From Dyella psychrodurans (GTDB taxonomy: Bacteria > Pseudomonadota > Gammaproteobacteria > Xanthomonadales > Rhodanobacteraceae), in contig NZ_QRBF01000006.1 of assembly GCF_003363265.1 (NCBI RefSeq), forward strand, positions 1 through 64,000: a DNA stretch of 64,000 bases, given 5' to 3'. Made by a program: the position numbers and the translations under genes. The notes beneath the pieces are model-generated. The model saw only the letters and a list, made by a program, of their open reading frames with translations, had not been told where the DNA came from and made no database searches. Numbering within the stretch: the first letter of the stretch is position 1; each line of letters starts with the position of its first letter. Below, piece after piece: positions 34,022 to 43,338 of the stretch.

Positions 34022-34228
34022 GAGCTTTCCCGAAGTGTGCGGGCCTGCGCGTCGCCCGACGGCTATTCAAATGACCCGTGGTCCGTTTTTTATACAGACT
34101 GAAAAGAGCAATCTTTTCCATCGGATTTTCCATGGCTTCACTCCCACCGGTCTCTATAGGCAAGCGCGGGAGGGGACGAACCGATATTAGCGCGCCTCCG
34201 AATGGGCAGGTTAGATATCGCATCACCT

Positions 34229-34290
34229 CCAAAACAGGGTCAGGTTGGCTTTTGAGGATCTAAGATGTGAATCTGGCCCCGTTCTTTGTA
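34229..34290. repeat. family B repeat, copy between VOC and porin genes
   Basis: aaaacagggtcaggttggct ... tctggccccgttctttgta, with imperfect arms of about 20 bases and a central tttgaggatctaag. Almost identical in its left arm to the copies at 30744 and 35882. Confidence 0.7.
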
Positions 34291-34329
34291 CAAGATCGAC
34301 ATCACATGCTCTAGGTATCGGACGATGGC

Positions 34330-35844
34330 TCAGAAATGCAAAATGGCGTCGATCACCGCGACGACCTGATAGTCGCGCCTGCCCTTGTCGTAAGCGGACA
34401 AATCGTACGAACGGTCGTAGCGGAGCTCGGGGCGAATTTCCAGGTCTTGGGACACCCAGTGCGTCAGTCCAACGGTGTGTTCGCTGTATCGCGTGGCATA
34501 GCCTGTTCGCTGCCCCTTTTCGTCGTTGTAGAACTCGTTGCGGAGCGACACCATGTCGCTCGCGCTCAGCTCAAAGTTCAAATAATTGACGATGCCGAAC
34601 TCACCGGCTTCGCCAGGGAACGGCGACGAACCGGCGACACCCGGTGTACCGCCGGAACCAAAGCCGGGAATTCCGCGTGCATACATCCGATAGGCTTCCG
34701 TGAGCATGTGGAAGTGCTGGCTGAAACGGTGCCCCCACGTTGCCGCATACATCTGCAGGTTGTCGTAGTTGTAGTTGTCGCGATTGAAGCTGTTGATGCA
34801 TGGATAAAGCATATCGTCGTTGCTGGCCGATACCCACCGAACGCAAGCCTGTAGCGTGGGCCGTGCGCTGCGATTCCATACCGCCGTATCGTCGCTGCCA
34901 TGGATTCCGAGTTGCACCGTCCACTGCGCGTTAAGGCGTGTCGTCGTCAAAACACCCATTTGCGTATACGGATCCGCGGTGTAGAGGATCGAGTGAGTGA
35001 CCAGGTAATTGTTCGGAGAAAACTGCGCCTCGATATCCGGCAACGAGAGCCAACGCCCCACCCTCACCACCATGCCTTCGCCCACCCACGGCACATAGAT
35101 GTCCGCGTAAAACAACATGGGGTCCGTACCGTAGGTACGCCCCGGAAGCTGCGCATCGACAGGCGAATTGTTCAGCAGCTGATTACTGAACACGCCTTTC
35201 ATCGTGGTGAAGTGATAGTCGTAGCCGTATAGCGCAGAGATGTCGAATCCCCAATCAAGATGATCGGTTTGCACCGTGTCGACAATGCGCTGAATATTGA
35301 CAACCACCTGGTTCAACTCGGCACGGTTGGGGCGAACCTGATACGAGAGCGGGTAGTTGGTAAAATGGGAAGTACTCAGATTCGCCGCGGCATTGATCCA
35401 GCCAAACATCTCGATGCGATGCCGCTTCATCCACTGACCGAATGCCGTGCACCCCAGCGCTTTTTCAAGCGGGTACTGCGAATTTTCGTTGGGCACACCG
35501 ATGGGATAGCTGGCTCCTCCGATCTGCCATTCGGAGGATGGGAAGGCGGGTGAATCCAAAGGTGCGCTCAATCCCCTACGCGCGGGGGCTGGAGCGTTCG
35601 GATCAAGTGGCTGCGCATCTTCGACGTATGCGGCGCCGAGTCGATGGAAGATGCTTCGGGAGCAATCGCCGCTCTGCTCGAGCGCAGGTGTCGTTTGTCC
35701 GCTGTCGACGGCCCCAACCGATTCAGATATTCCACTGAATGGTTCCAATGGCGCGCCAGACGCCCACGCGCTGAGGTTCGACATCGCCCCCACGCATGCC
35801 AGCACCATGGTCAGCACCCTGTTACGCACGGCCCTCTCCGTCAC
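34330..35844 (-). CDS. BBP2-type outer-membrane beta-barrel porin
   Basis: A 504-residue outer-membrane protein with a signal peptide (about 1-30), a polar Pro/Ala-rich segment and then a long region of alternating aromatic and polar strands (RIEMFGWINAAANLSTSH, GRTYGTDPMLFYADIYVP, RYDRSYDLSAYDKGRRDYQV), ending in HF-type aromatic residue, the usual barrel end. This fits BBP2/OprL-like porins of about 14-16 strands. Substrate unknown. The start 35844 is the best available. Two family B copies flank the gene on either side. Confidence 0.78.
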   Translation of the reverse strand: MTERAVRNRVLTMVLACVGAMSNLSAWASGAPLEPFSGISESVGAVDSGQTTPALEQSGDCSRSIFHRLGAAYVEDAQPLDPNAPAPARRGLSAPLDSPAFPSSEWQIGGASYPIGVPNENSQYPLEKALGCTAFGQWMKRHRIEMFGWINAAANLSTSHFTNYPLSYQVRPNRAELNQVVVNIQRIVDTVQTDHLDWGFDISALYGYDYHFTTMKGVFSNQLLNNSPVDAQLPGRTYGTDPMLFYADIYVPWVGEGMVVRVGRWLSLPDIEAQFSPNNYLVTHSILYTADPYTQMGVLTTTRLNAQWTVQLGIHGSDDTAVWNRSARPTLQACVRWVSASNDDMLYPCINSFNRDNYNYDNLQMYAATWGHRFSQHFHMLTEAYRMYARGIPGFGSGGTPGVAGSSPFPGEAGEFGIVNYLNFELSASDMVSLRNEFYNDEKGQRTGYATRYSEHTVGLTHWVSQDLEIRPELRYDRSYDLSAYDKGRRDYQVVAVIDAILHF

Positions 35845-35881
35845 ACGCAGACACCGTTAGCGCCCCCGATGATGCCATATG

Positions 35882-35936
35882 CAAAACTGGGGCAGGTTGG
35901 CTTTTGAGGATCTGAGAAGTGAACCTGACGCCGTTA
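35882..35936. repeat. family B repeat, copy between hydrolase and porin genes
   Basis: caaaactggggcaggttggc ... gaacctgacgccgttatg: imperfect arms, as in the other copies. Confidence 0.7.
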
Positions 35937-35973
35937 TGCGCCGCTGACCTGGGAATCGCGCCCTGTTCCATGC

Positions 35974-37065
35974 CTAGCGTTGCGCAGGCCCACGGCATAA
36001 GTCGATGACATGCGCAATGGCGCCGATCACCACGTCCGGTCGTTCTTTTTGCACGTAGTGCCGGCTTGGCACGTTGACGAACCGACCCCGCGTCGATTCC
36101 CCGGCGATGCGGCGCATCTGCTCGCTATTCCATGACAGAAACGTTTTTTGCTCGGCGGTTGGCGTGCCCTCGAAGGTGATCGACCTGAACCAATCGGCCG
36201 AGATCACCACCAAGGGCAGATCGCCAAGCGAGTGCTCGGCCAGCGCGATACTGCGCCCGTCGGTCGAATCCCCGTCGCTGTCGATGGGATAGAACAAGTT
36301 TTGCCTTTCCGAGAACAGGGTTGCCTGATAGGCGGGTTGAGTCTCCATGGCTCTGATGGTGTGCGTCAGCACCTGTTCGTCCGGATCTTGCTGGGCACCG
36401 AAGTCGTCCAGGCACTTCAAGGGGTCCGCGCCTTCGGGTGCCAAGGCATGCTGCTGCGCCGCGCGCTCGCAGTTTTCCAATTGCTGACCGCGCGCGAGAT
36501 AGTTTTCGTATTTGTGGACATAGTTGGCGGTGGTTGCCGGAGACAGCTTTTCCGTGACGGTGGGGTCCACCAATACCAATCCCGCCACGCGGTTCGAATG
36601 CTCGTAGGTGAAAAGCCGCACATTCAATCCACCGCGCGAGTGTCCAACCAGAATCACCCGGTCACCCAGCCTGGCCTGATCGATGAGCGCCAACATGTCG
36701 TCGACTGCCGCTTGCGCCGTCGCGCGGCGATCGACGGTGTCGCTGAAAAAATAATTGGCCCGGTCGTAGGTGCATGCGCGCGTTGTCTTGGCAATCTCTC
36801 CTTGCACTGTGCGCCAACCCATCGTGCCGTCACCCAGCCCGGCATCGAAGAGCACCGTCGGCGTACCATTCCCAAGGCAATAAAGATTGAGCCGGCGGCC
36901 GGGCGCCACGGCGACGAGTTCTTGGGGATGCATGTACGCGGATGCGGGAAGCGATTCTGACGCGGCTGCAGATGCGACGGCGGCGATTACCGAGCAGAGA
37001 ATCGATACGACAGTAAGTACGGAACGAACACTTGGCACGCGAAGGTCCTTGTCGTCTGACAGCAA
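35974..37065 (-). CDS. exported alpha/beta hydrolase
   Basis: A 363-residue hydrolase with an N-terminal hydrophobic signal (about residues 15-37). The nucleophile elbow LVGHSRGGLNVRL gives the catalytic Ser; GNGTPTVLFDAGLGDGTMGW fits the oxyanion-hole strand and SRHYVQKERPD near the end the catalytic His. Four extra cysteines suggest periplasmic disulfides. It belongs to the large alpha/beta-hydrolase group without a clear subfamily; an ester of a small molecule is a likely substrate. An internal ATG (residue 45) would remove the signal. Confidence 0.82.
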   Translation of the reverse strand: MLSDDKDLRVPSVRSVLTVVSILCSVIAAVASAAASESLPASAYMHPQELVAVAPGRRLNLYCLGNGTPTVLFDAGLGDGTMGWRTVQGEIAKTTRACTYDRANYFFSDTVDRRATAQAAVDDMLALIDQARLGDRVILVGHSRGGLNVRLFTYEHSNRVAGLVLVDPTVTEKLSPATTANYVHKYENYLARGQQLENCERAAQQHALAPEGADPLKCLDDFGAQQDPDEQVLTHTIRAMETQPAYQATLFSERQNLFYPIDSDGDSTDGRSIALAEHSLGDLPLVVISADWFRSITFEGTPTAEQKTFLSWNSEQMRRIAGESTRGRFVNVPSRHYVQKERPDVVIGAIAHVIDLCRGPAQR

Positions 37066-37144
37066 CGGGCACTGTGATGCGCACGATCCGAAAAGCGTTT
37101 AAGCCACCGTTGTCGAATACCCTGGCGCCCCTTGTTCTTCTTGC

Positions 37145-37915
37145 CTACACACTGTTTTGCCGGTCCGTAAGCGCTTGCCGGACGCGGTCTAGGCCAACAT
37201 CGACTGCGTTCCAGACACCTTCATCACCCATTACTCGGCAGAAAAGCTCGTTGATTCCACCGGGAGTAGCGTGCTCCCGCATAAGCTCTCCGAAATCGAG
37301 ATCGCCTCCGTGCAGCGATGCAGCGAGTTCCCCGAACATGGCTGCGACATAGCATTGAGCTTCCGATGGGGATATCCCATGCGCAGCAAGCCAGCGGCTT
37401 ATCTGATTCAGATACAGGAAATGCGCGGCGATCGTCGCCGTTGAAGCCGAGAAATGATCGAAAGCCGTTTCATCGGCAACCTCGATAACGCGACCAAGCC
37501 GATCGAACAGGCTACGCGCAGGTTCCGTGGCGGGAAACAAGGGCGTGATGCCACGTCTAACGGCCACGGACGGCAGCGGGATCGCGCGTACGATGTTCTG
37601 CACCGGCGCGGCGAGTTCACGCAGCACCCTGAGCGGAACACCTGCCATCACGCTTATCAGGCATGGGTTCTTGAATGTAAGTTCTGACATCACCCGTCGC
37701 GCATCTGCAGGCCGCACGCACAAAAGCACAACGCTGGATTGTTCCAGTACCGCTTGATTGCTCTGCGCCACGTGAACGTTCGAGTAGGAGGCAGCAAGCT
37801 TCGCCACGATTCCCGCGTTGCGTGGCGAAAGCAGGATTTCCGGCGGCTCGCCACCCTCGCTCAAGCCAGCAACCATGGCGGCACCGATCGCCCCTACTCC
37901 AATCACACCAAGCAT
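37145..37915 (-). CDS. pyrroline-5-carboxylate reductase-like protein
   Basis: A 256-residue NAD(P)-dependent reductase. The Rossmann motif GVIGVGAIGAAMVAGL opens the protein, SVMAGVPLRVLRELAAP matches the ProC loop, and TPGGINELFC near residue 222 is the ProC-type signature that binds the ring. It is a little shorter than the usual 270 residues. It could make proline from pyrroline-5-carboxylate, or act on a related imine in a second role, since no proA/proB gene is near. The start ATG at 37915 fits the N-terminal motif exactly. Confidence 0.8.
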   Translation of the reverse strand: MLGVIGVGAIGAAMVAGLSEGGEPPEILLSPRNAGIVAKLAASYSNVHVAQSNQAVLEQSSVVLLCVRPADARRVMSELTFKNPCLISVMAGVPLRVLRELAAPVQNIVRAIPLPSVAVRRGITPLFPATEPARSLFDRLGRVIEVADETAFDHFSASTATIAAHFLYLNQISRWLAAHGISPSEAQCYVAAMFGELAASLHGGDLDFGELMREHATPGGINELFCRVMGDEGVWNAVDVGLDRVRQALTDRQNSV

Positions 37916-38061
37916 CGCGTGGGTTCCTCAGGAAGTTGTCGATTTTGCGGGATGTGGGCTTTGCGGACGATATCTTCATTCACCCCGATCAACCAACGGG
38001 AACCTACGAGATGGCTGCCAAACGGAAAGGTGTGAAGCCTGGCGATTTGGCCTACCACAAG

Positions 38062-38442
38062 TTAGTCCCAGCGATTAGCGTTCTTTGGAAATCCCGGACG
38101 CTGTATTCGGACCACGCAGAATCTCTGCCCCGTCGGCGCCTGCATCACGACCCAACGCTCAAGGCGATCCACGACATGCGCGCCCAGCTTCTCCAGACGA
38201 GCTACCTCGGCGGGAATGTCGCCAGTCTCGATATCTATGTGGACTCTGCTTTCGTGTGTCACGCGCTGGATTTGAACGATGGGTTCGTCCTCAGGCGTTT
38301 CCAGCATGCGGTAATTGCCGCGCGTACCCGGATGGTCCATGTCTATCGGGCGCCCCAGCGCTTCGGCCCAGAAATCGGCGGCCTTGTCGATATCGGGCGT
38401 GTTGCAATCGATGAGCAGCGCGCAAAGGCGGGAATAATGCAT
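38062..38442 (-). CDS. VOC-family (glyoxalase-like) protein
   Basis: A 126-residue protein of the glyoxalase-like type: MHYSRLCALLIDCNTPDID and KAADFWAEALGRPIDMD open the first module, HIDIETGDIPAEVARLEKLG the second, and APTGQRFCVVRIQRPGFP closes it. The final stretch is characteristic of the PF18029-like VOC group. Substrate not predictable. It ends 146 bases before the start codon of the ProC-like gene on the same strand. Confidence 0.82.
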   Translation of the reverse strand: MHYSRLCALLIDCNTPDIDKAADFWAEALGRPIDMDHPGTRGNYRMLETPEDEPIVQIQRVTHESRVHIDIETGDIPAEVARLEKLGAHVVDRLERWVVMQAPTGQRFCVVRIQRPGFPKNANRWD

Positions 38443-38512
38443 GACTTCATCATCCGAATCAGGTTACGGGAAATGTGAAGATGCCGATTTACTTGTATCG
38501 ACGCATTAACAT

Positions 38513-38683
38513 CTACTGGTGAGCCGGGCGTCTGGCGCGCCGCCAAAACACAACCTCGAACACCACGCCTGCGGCGATCAGTACGGAACCAAGCAGTGGC
38601 GTGCCAAAGAACAGTGGACCGATTCCCGTGGCATAAGCGATACCTGCGGCGATCAGGAAAAGCAGTGTGACCAGGTGGCGCAT
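38513..38683 (-). CDS. 56-residue two-helix membrane protein
   Basis: A very small protein: MRHLVTLLFLIAAGIAYATG, then a GxLFFGTPLLGSVLIAAG helix and a basic FWRRARR end. It is two membrane helices with a short loop and a positively charged C-terminus that should face the cytoplasm. The ribosome site gaggagg is 7 bases from the ATG and is one of the strongest in the window, which makes a real gene likely in spite of its length. It lies 70 bases upstream of the VOC gene on the same strand. No family was recognised. Confidence 0.7.
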   Translation of the reverse strand: MRHLVTLLFLIAAGIAYATGIGPLFFGTPLLGSVLIAAGVVFEVVFWRRARRPAHQ

Positions 38684-38806
38684 GACTAAACCTCCTCAGC
38701 TGCGAAAAACCGCTACAGATTAGTGTATTAGCACATGCCAAGGGTCAGCTTGTGCAACATCGGAGCATGGATTACGGCCAGGGGTAAGGCACGGTGTCCT
38801 GCGCCT

Positions 38807-39169
38807 TTACGGCATCGCCGCGCCGGCTGCTTGTCGAACAGGAATGCCTTGGGGATCGAAGTCGTGCAGGCAGTAAACATTGATGCCGAAGTGCTCGGGG
38901 GTGACACGCTTGCGGTGGAACGGATAAATGCCGCAGACCTTGCAGAAAAAGTGTCGCGCAGTCTTGGTGTGAAACCGGTATTCGGTCAGGTGTTCCTCGC
39001 CTCCAAGCAGCCTGAACTTGCTCTCGTGGACTTTGACCATGAGTGCATTTTTCCGTCGACAGATGGAACAGTCGCATGTCGTCAGCTCCGGGAAGTCCGT
39101 CTCGATCTCGAAGCGAACCGCGCCGCAGTGGCAACTCCCGATGTACTTCTGCAATGGCCGAGCGCCCAT
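38807..39169 (-). CDS. GFA/CENP-V-family zinc protein
   Basis: A 120-residue protein with the cysteine pattern of the glutathione-dependent-formaldehyde-activating (GFA) family: GSCHCGAVRFEIETD with Cys13 and Cys15, TTCDCSICRRKNAL with Cys32, Cys34 and Cys37, and FFCKVCGIYPFHRKR. These cysteines bind zinc. Many family members lack the original formaldehyde activity and have unknown thiol-linked roles. ATG 39169 is chosen since it is just before the conserved KYIGSCHC; the frame runs on upstream without family likeness. Confidence 0.88.
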   Translation of the reverse strand: MGARPLQKYIGSCHCGAVRFEIETDFPELTTCDCSICRRKNALMVKVHESKFRLLGGEEHLTEYRFHTKTARHFFCKVCGIYPFHRKRVTPEHFGINVYCLHDFDPQGIPVRQAAGAAMP

Positions 39170-39544
39170 GTACTGCGAATTCCTGAGTGGGATGATGTCT
39201 TGGTCATGCTGCACCGAAGGTGCCCGCCTGGACGAAGCATGAAACGTATGCACACCAACCTGCAATACTGACGGCAATAACCCCCGACAGCGTTACCGCA
39301 TTTACTATGCCATCTTCCGTGTGACCGAGGCGCACGCTCCATCCTGAAGCGGACACTGCCTTTTGCAGGCTGTGTTTATTCCAGCACCGTCGCCACGAGA
39401 AAATACCGATGACTTTACGCTCGCGTGGCGCCTGTTTTTTGCGACAATCCCCGCCTGCTCTTCACTGCATCGCGAAGAAGCGTCACGCGAGCAACGCGAT
39501 ATGGCAGGCAACGCCGAGCGTCACGGCATTCCGGAAGAATCATC

Positions 39545-40723
39545 ATGCATGTCGTAAAAATAAACCCCGGCCGCGAGAAATCCGCGTTGCAGCGGCACCC
39601 TTGGCTATTTTCCGGTGCACTGGCGCCGCTGGCAGGCACGCCGGAATCGGGTGAAACGGTCAAAGTACTGGATAGCAACGGCCGCTTTCTGGGCTGGGCG
39701 GCATGGAGCGGCGAATCGCAGATACGCCTGCGCTTCTGGAGTTTCGACGAACGGGAACCCATCGACCGGAACTTTTTCCGGCAGCGCTTGAACCGAGCCA
39801 TGCAGTTGCGCGCCGGGATGGCGCACGCAGGCGACGCCATGCGTCTGGTGCACGGCGAATCGGATGGGCTCCCCGGCTTGATCGTCGATCGCTATGGCGA
39901 GGTACTCGTAGTGCAGTTGCTCTCCGCCGGTCCGGAAGCCTGGCGCGAGATCCTTTGCGACGAACTGCAGGCACTCACCGGTGCACGCGCCATTTACGAG
40001 CGCTCCGATGCCGATGTGCGGGAACTGGAAGGACTGCCGCTGCGCAGCGGTCTGTTGCGCGGCGAACTTCCTGCGGCCACGGACATCACCGAGCATGGCC
40101 TTCGCTATCGCGTCAATGTCGCGGCCGGCCAGAAGACCGGCTTCTATCTTGATCAGCGCGCCAATCGGCAACGCATAGGCGATCTGGCGCGTGGCGCGGA
40201 TGTACTGAACTGCTTCTGCTATACCGGCGGCTTTTCCTTGGCTGCCCTGCGCGGCGATGCGCGCTCGGTGTTATCGGTGGACAGCTCCGGCGACGCTCTC
40301 GATGCCGCACGCATCAATCTGAGCTTGAATGATCTGCCCAGCGAACGCGCCGAGTGGGTGGAGGCCGATGTCTTTCAATACTTGCGGCTGCTCCGCGACA
40401 AAGGACGAAGCTACGACTTGATCGTGCTCGATCCGCCGAAATTCGCCCCCACCGCGCAGCATGTGGAACGCGCCTCGCGCGCGTACAAGGACATCAACCT
40501 GTGGGCGATGAAACTGCTGCGACCGGGCGGCCATCTCGCCACCTTCACCTGTTCCGGCGGCATGACCGCCGAACTGTTCCAGAAGATCGCGGCGGGCAGC
40601 GCCTGGGACGCGAAAGCCGACATGCAACTGATCGGGCGATTTACCGCGGATGTCGATCACCCCGTATCGCTTAATTTTCCGGAAGGCGATTATTTGAAGG
40701 GATTGCTCTTGCGGAAGATCTAG
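39545..40723 (+). CDS. rlmI: 23S rRNA (cytosine-1962-C5)-methyltransferase RlmI
   Basis: A 392-residue enzyme (E. coli 396) that methylates C1962 of 23S rRNA. The N-terminal PUA domain (about 1-75, VVKINPGREKSALQRHPWLF) is followed by a linker and a SAM-dependent core: GFYLDQRANRQR, VLNCFCYTGGFSLAALRGD, VLDPPKFAPTAQH and FTCSGGMTAEL, where the Cys of TCS is the expected catalytic residue. ATG 39545 has a ggaag site 8 bases upstream. The 375-base gap before it (39170-39544) holds a weak family A fragment at about 39345 (gaagcggacactg) and nothing else. Confidence 0.95.
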   Translation: MHVVKINPGREKSALQRHPWLFSGALAPLAGTPESGETVKVLDSNGRFLGWAAWSGESQIRLRFWSFDEREPIDRNFFRQRLNRAMQLRAGMAHAGDAMRLVHGESDGLPGLIVDRYGEVLVVQLLSAGPEAWREILCDELQALTGARAIYERSDADVRELEGLPLRSGLLRGELPAATDITEHGLRYRVNVAAGQKTGFYLDQRANRQRIGDLARGADVLNCFCYTGGFSLAALRGDARSVLSVDSSGDALDAARINLSLNDLPSERAEWVEADVFQYLRLLRDKGRSYDLIVLDPPKFAPTAQHVERASRAYKDINLWAMKLLRPGGHLATFTCSGGMTAELFQKIAAGSAWDAKADMQLIGRFTADVDHPVSLNFPEGDYLKGLLLRKI

Positions 40724-40823
40724 AGACGCTTCGTTTCGTCCATGGCGTTGGAACAATCCGCGCAGAAACGTCTGCTCACAAGAGCGTGCGTTTACCCATC
40801 GTTGGCCGCGTCTTTAACCTTTG

Positions 40824-41477
40824 TCAGCCGACCGCTGGCTGGGCAGTGTTGAACGCCAACTGGGCGGCGAAAGCCCGCTTGTACGCGGGGCGCGCTTCGC
40901 CGCGGGCAACATAGGCGGCCAGGTTGGGAAATTCATTGAGAATGCCCGATGGTCTCGTCCTGAGCAGCACCGACACCATGACCAGGTCGCCCGCGCTGAA
41001 CGCGCCATCCAGCCATTCGGCATCACCCAGGCGCGCGGAGAGTTGGCCAAGCCGATGGCGGACGCGATCGGCAACCATCGGCAGGCGGTCCTTAGCCCAG
41101 GGTTGATCGCGCTCCGCAATCTTGGCGTTGGTTAAATCAAAGATCGGCGGCTCCACCGAGTTGAGCGCGGCAAACATCCATGTGATCGCACGCGCCCGGG
41201 CGTTGGCGTTCTCCGGCAACAAACCCGGATGGTGCGAGGCGACATGGAAAATGATCGCGCCTGACTCGAACAGCACAAGATCGCCTTCCTCATAGGTTGG
41301 AATCTGGCCGAAGGGATGGAGAGCGAGATGCGCGGGCTCCTTCATCGCGGAGAACGAAACTGGGCGAACCTTGTAGGGTAGGCCCGCTTCTTCAAGCACC
41401 CAGCGAACACGCGTATCGCGCGCCAGCCCCATGCCGCCATCGGGTGACCGTTCAAAGGCAGTAATGGTGATAGTCAT
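40824..41477 (-). CDS. glutathione S-transferase
   Basis: A 217-residue protein with the thioredoxin-like N-terminal domain (TITAFERSPDGGMGLARDTR, then LPYKVRPVSFSAMKEPAHLA and the GSH-binding turn around FGQIPTYEEGDLVLFESGAI) and an all-helical C-terminal domain. The Ile-Pro in FGQIPTYEE is the conserved cis-proline. The subclass is uncertain. ATG 41477 begins the family's usual start; the frame upstream adds 18 unrelated residues. Confidence 0.88.
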   Translation of the reverse strand: MTITITAFERSPDGGMGLARDTRVRWVLEEAGLPYKVRPVSFSAMKEPAHLALHPFGQIPTYEEGDLVLFESGAIIFHVASHHPGLLPENANARARAITWMFAALNSVEPPIFDLTNAKIAERDQPWAKDRLPMVADRVRHRLGQLSARLGDAEWLDGAFSAGDLVMVSVLLRTRPSGILNEFPNLAAYVARGEARPAYKRAFAAQLAFNTAQPAVG

Positions 41478-41710
41478 CGGGATCTCCTGGTGATTGTGAT
41501 TGCACGACGCCATCCTCGGAGGCCATGGCACCGACGATGGGTTTCAACATGGGCCGCTATTCTTGCCCTGTTTGAAATGACGACGAACGTCCCGCCGCCG
41601 AATCGACATGCCCTACTTCGAGCGCTTGGCGACGTTAGCTACCGACCGACCGCACCGGAACCTGGATCAGCACCAACCAGCGACGATGACTCGCAAAACC
41701 GGAACCCGCA

Positions 41711-41737
41711 ATGTCTGCCATGGATCGAAAGCGGACA
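41711..41737. repeat. family A repeat, copy 15
   Basis: atgtctgccatggatcgaaagcggacac, in the 444-base gap 41478-41921. The rest of that gap shows only a 23-residue Tat-like reading frame at 41766 which I do not call. Confidence 0.65.
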
Positions 41738-41921
41738 CGTCAAAACGAAGCCTTTGGTGTTGCGTATGGAACGACGCGATTTCTTGCCAAGGCAAGCGGG
41801 GTCCGTGATGACCTTCCCATTGCGGTGTCTTCGATAACTAAGGACTTCTTCGTTCACGGCGCTTTCACACATCAATCTACTACATAGGTCCCGCTGTACA
41901 ACCAACGGAAGGGAGATCGTT

Positions 41922-42206
41922 ATGAAAATTGTTTTCAAGGCCGCCACCGTAGCCGGACTGCTGTTGGGAATCGGAGCCTCCATTCATCCGACTGCTGTTT
42001 TGGCCCAGCCAGACTGCTCGCCATGCCTCATGGAGCACATTGAGTGCGAGGAAGGAAATCAGTCTGCGTGCGCTTCCTGGTACAACGTCTGCGTGCCATT
42101 CTGCAAAGAGCGTGGATCGGCAAGCGGCACGCCACCCACCCGGCACAATGAGAAGCTGAATATGGCGTTGTTGAACTCCAAACAGGCCACGACGGTAGCC
42201 AAGTAA
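41922..42206 (+). CDS. small exported cysteine-rich protein
   Basis: A 94-residue protein with a signal peptide (to about residue 28, AVLAQ). The mature part of about 65 residues holds six cysteines (DCSPCLMEHIECEEGNQSAC and YNVCVPFCKERG), enough for three disulfides, in a periplasmic or secreted helical miniprotein. A strong aagggag ribosome site and a strong terminator frame it. No family was recognised. The spacing of the cysteines recalls small CxxC...C proteins but is not a known class. Confidence 0.75.
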   Translation: MKIVFKAATVAGLLLGIGASIHPTAVLAQPDCSPCLMEHIECEEGNQSACASWYNVCVPFCKERGSASGTPPTRHNEKLNMALLNSKQATTVAK

Positions 42207-42210
42207 TCGA

Positions 42211-42231
42211 CGGACCCGGTTAACGGGTCCG
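42211..42231 (+). other. hairpin after the cysteine-rich gene
   Basis: cggacccg / cgggtccg (8 bp, perfect) with loop gttaa, just upstream of the terminator. Confidence 0.55.
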
Positions 42232-42236
42232 GTCAC

Positions 42237-42268
42237 AAAACCCCGCGCCACAACGCGGGGTTTTTTTT
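42237..42268 (+). terminator. strong rho-independent terminator
   Basis: aaaaccccgcg / cgcggggtttt (11 bp) with a six-base loop and eight Ts. Confidence 0.92.
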
Positions 42269-42452
42269 ACTCGGATTGGTGTTGATTTAGCTGGGCGCGG
42301 TCCGCGTGGGTAAACACATCGGTTTGGAACATTCCTTCCAACCATTGATTTCGACGTTTTGAACTCGGAAGGAGCGCTAGCAATCAAGTAAATCCGACCT
42401 TATTTTGGCTCTGCTCTGCAAGTACTGAAGACGCTGTACCTGGGGAGGGGCG

Positions 42453-43157
42453 ATGACGAAGCACAACGTCGAAGTTTCGCAAAAAGCGTGGGCTAGAGTT
42501 GCTGGTGCTGCATTGGCAGCCATCATTGCGATCGGCCTGACGGGGGTTTTTCTTCAGACTTTCGTGGGACCCGAATCGAATCTTCAAAATGTCCTTGCTC
42601 ACGAGCAGATATATCGAGTGAGTCTGGCTTGCGAGTTTGGGATGTTGAACAGCGATATTGTGCTGGCGATAGCGCTTTATGGTCTGCTCAAGCATGTGAA
42701 TGGGCCGCTGGCTTTGCTGGGAGCGTTCTGGAGATTTGCGAACGCCATTGTTCTTGGCGTTGGGGTTGTCGCTGCCCTGACGGCTTTAGATCTTCTTGGG
42801 TTCGTACGTGATTCACCGGCACTCGGCACGCCTCAGCTCCCCGAGTTCGCTGGTTACTTCTTGCGTATGCATATCGTCGCAAGTCCGATCGGACTGTTTT
42901 TCTGGAGCATGGGCGCTGCAATCCACAGCTACCTGCTTTGGCAGTCGAGATACATCCCGCGCGTTCTGTCCGGGTCTTATCTCGCGGTCACTGTTGTGAT
43001 TTTTGCCGGGTGCCTTGGAATGATGATCTTTCCTGCCCTGCAGTCCACGATTGATCCCTGGTTTGTCTTACCCGACTTGCCCGTTGAGATCGCCGTGGCT
43101 TTGTGGCTCATGACCAAAGGCGTAAAGATAGAGCCGCTCAACATTAGGGACTCATAA
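42453..43157 (+). CDS. DUF4386-family membrane protein
   Basis: A 234-residue inner-membrane protein with six hydrophobic helices (first at about residues 13-37, last at 205-222), in the usual DUF4386 layout: GVFLQTFVGPESNLQN after helix 1, LNSDIVLAIALYGLLKHVN, and FWRFANAIVLG with a conserved Arg. The function of this family is unknown. A ggggagggg ribosome site is 2 bases from the ATG, and others lie upstream. It has no partners in the same direction. Confidence 0.82.
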   Translation: MTKHNVEVSQKAWARVAGAALAAIIAIGLTGVFLQTFVGPESNLQNVLAHEQIYRVSLACEFGMLNSDIVLAIALYGLLKHVNGPLALLGAFWRFANAIVLGVGVVAALTALDLLGFVRDSPALGTPQLPEFAGYFLRMHIVASPIGLFFWSMGAAIHSYLLWQSRYIPRVLSGSYLAVTVVIFAGCLGMMIFPALQSTIDPWFVLPDLPVEIAVALWLMTKGVKIEPLNIRDS

Positions 43158-43338
43158 CTAGAGACCCTGTACGACGAGCCAAACGCGACGGCGCGCGCTG
43201 CCATGACCGGACGTGCTGGCAAGGAACTTAGCCTTAAGCGCAGGTCGATGAGCTGCTGCGTAACACGTGGGCGCCGCGCTCTCTGTGCAAAATTACACTG
43301 GCTGTCAGGAAGGTTTTATCACTTCGAATTCGTAGACG

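Noticed and set aside
41766-41839. Reading frame MERRDFLPRQAGSVM resembling a Tat signal
   Set aside because: Only 23 residues before a stop and nothing downstream; likely chance or a remnant too short to name.
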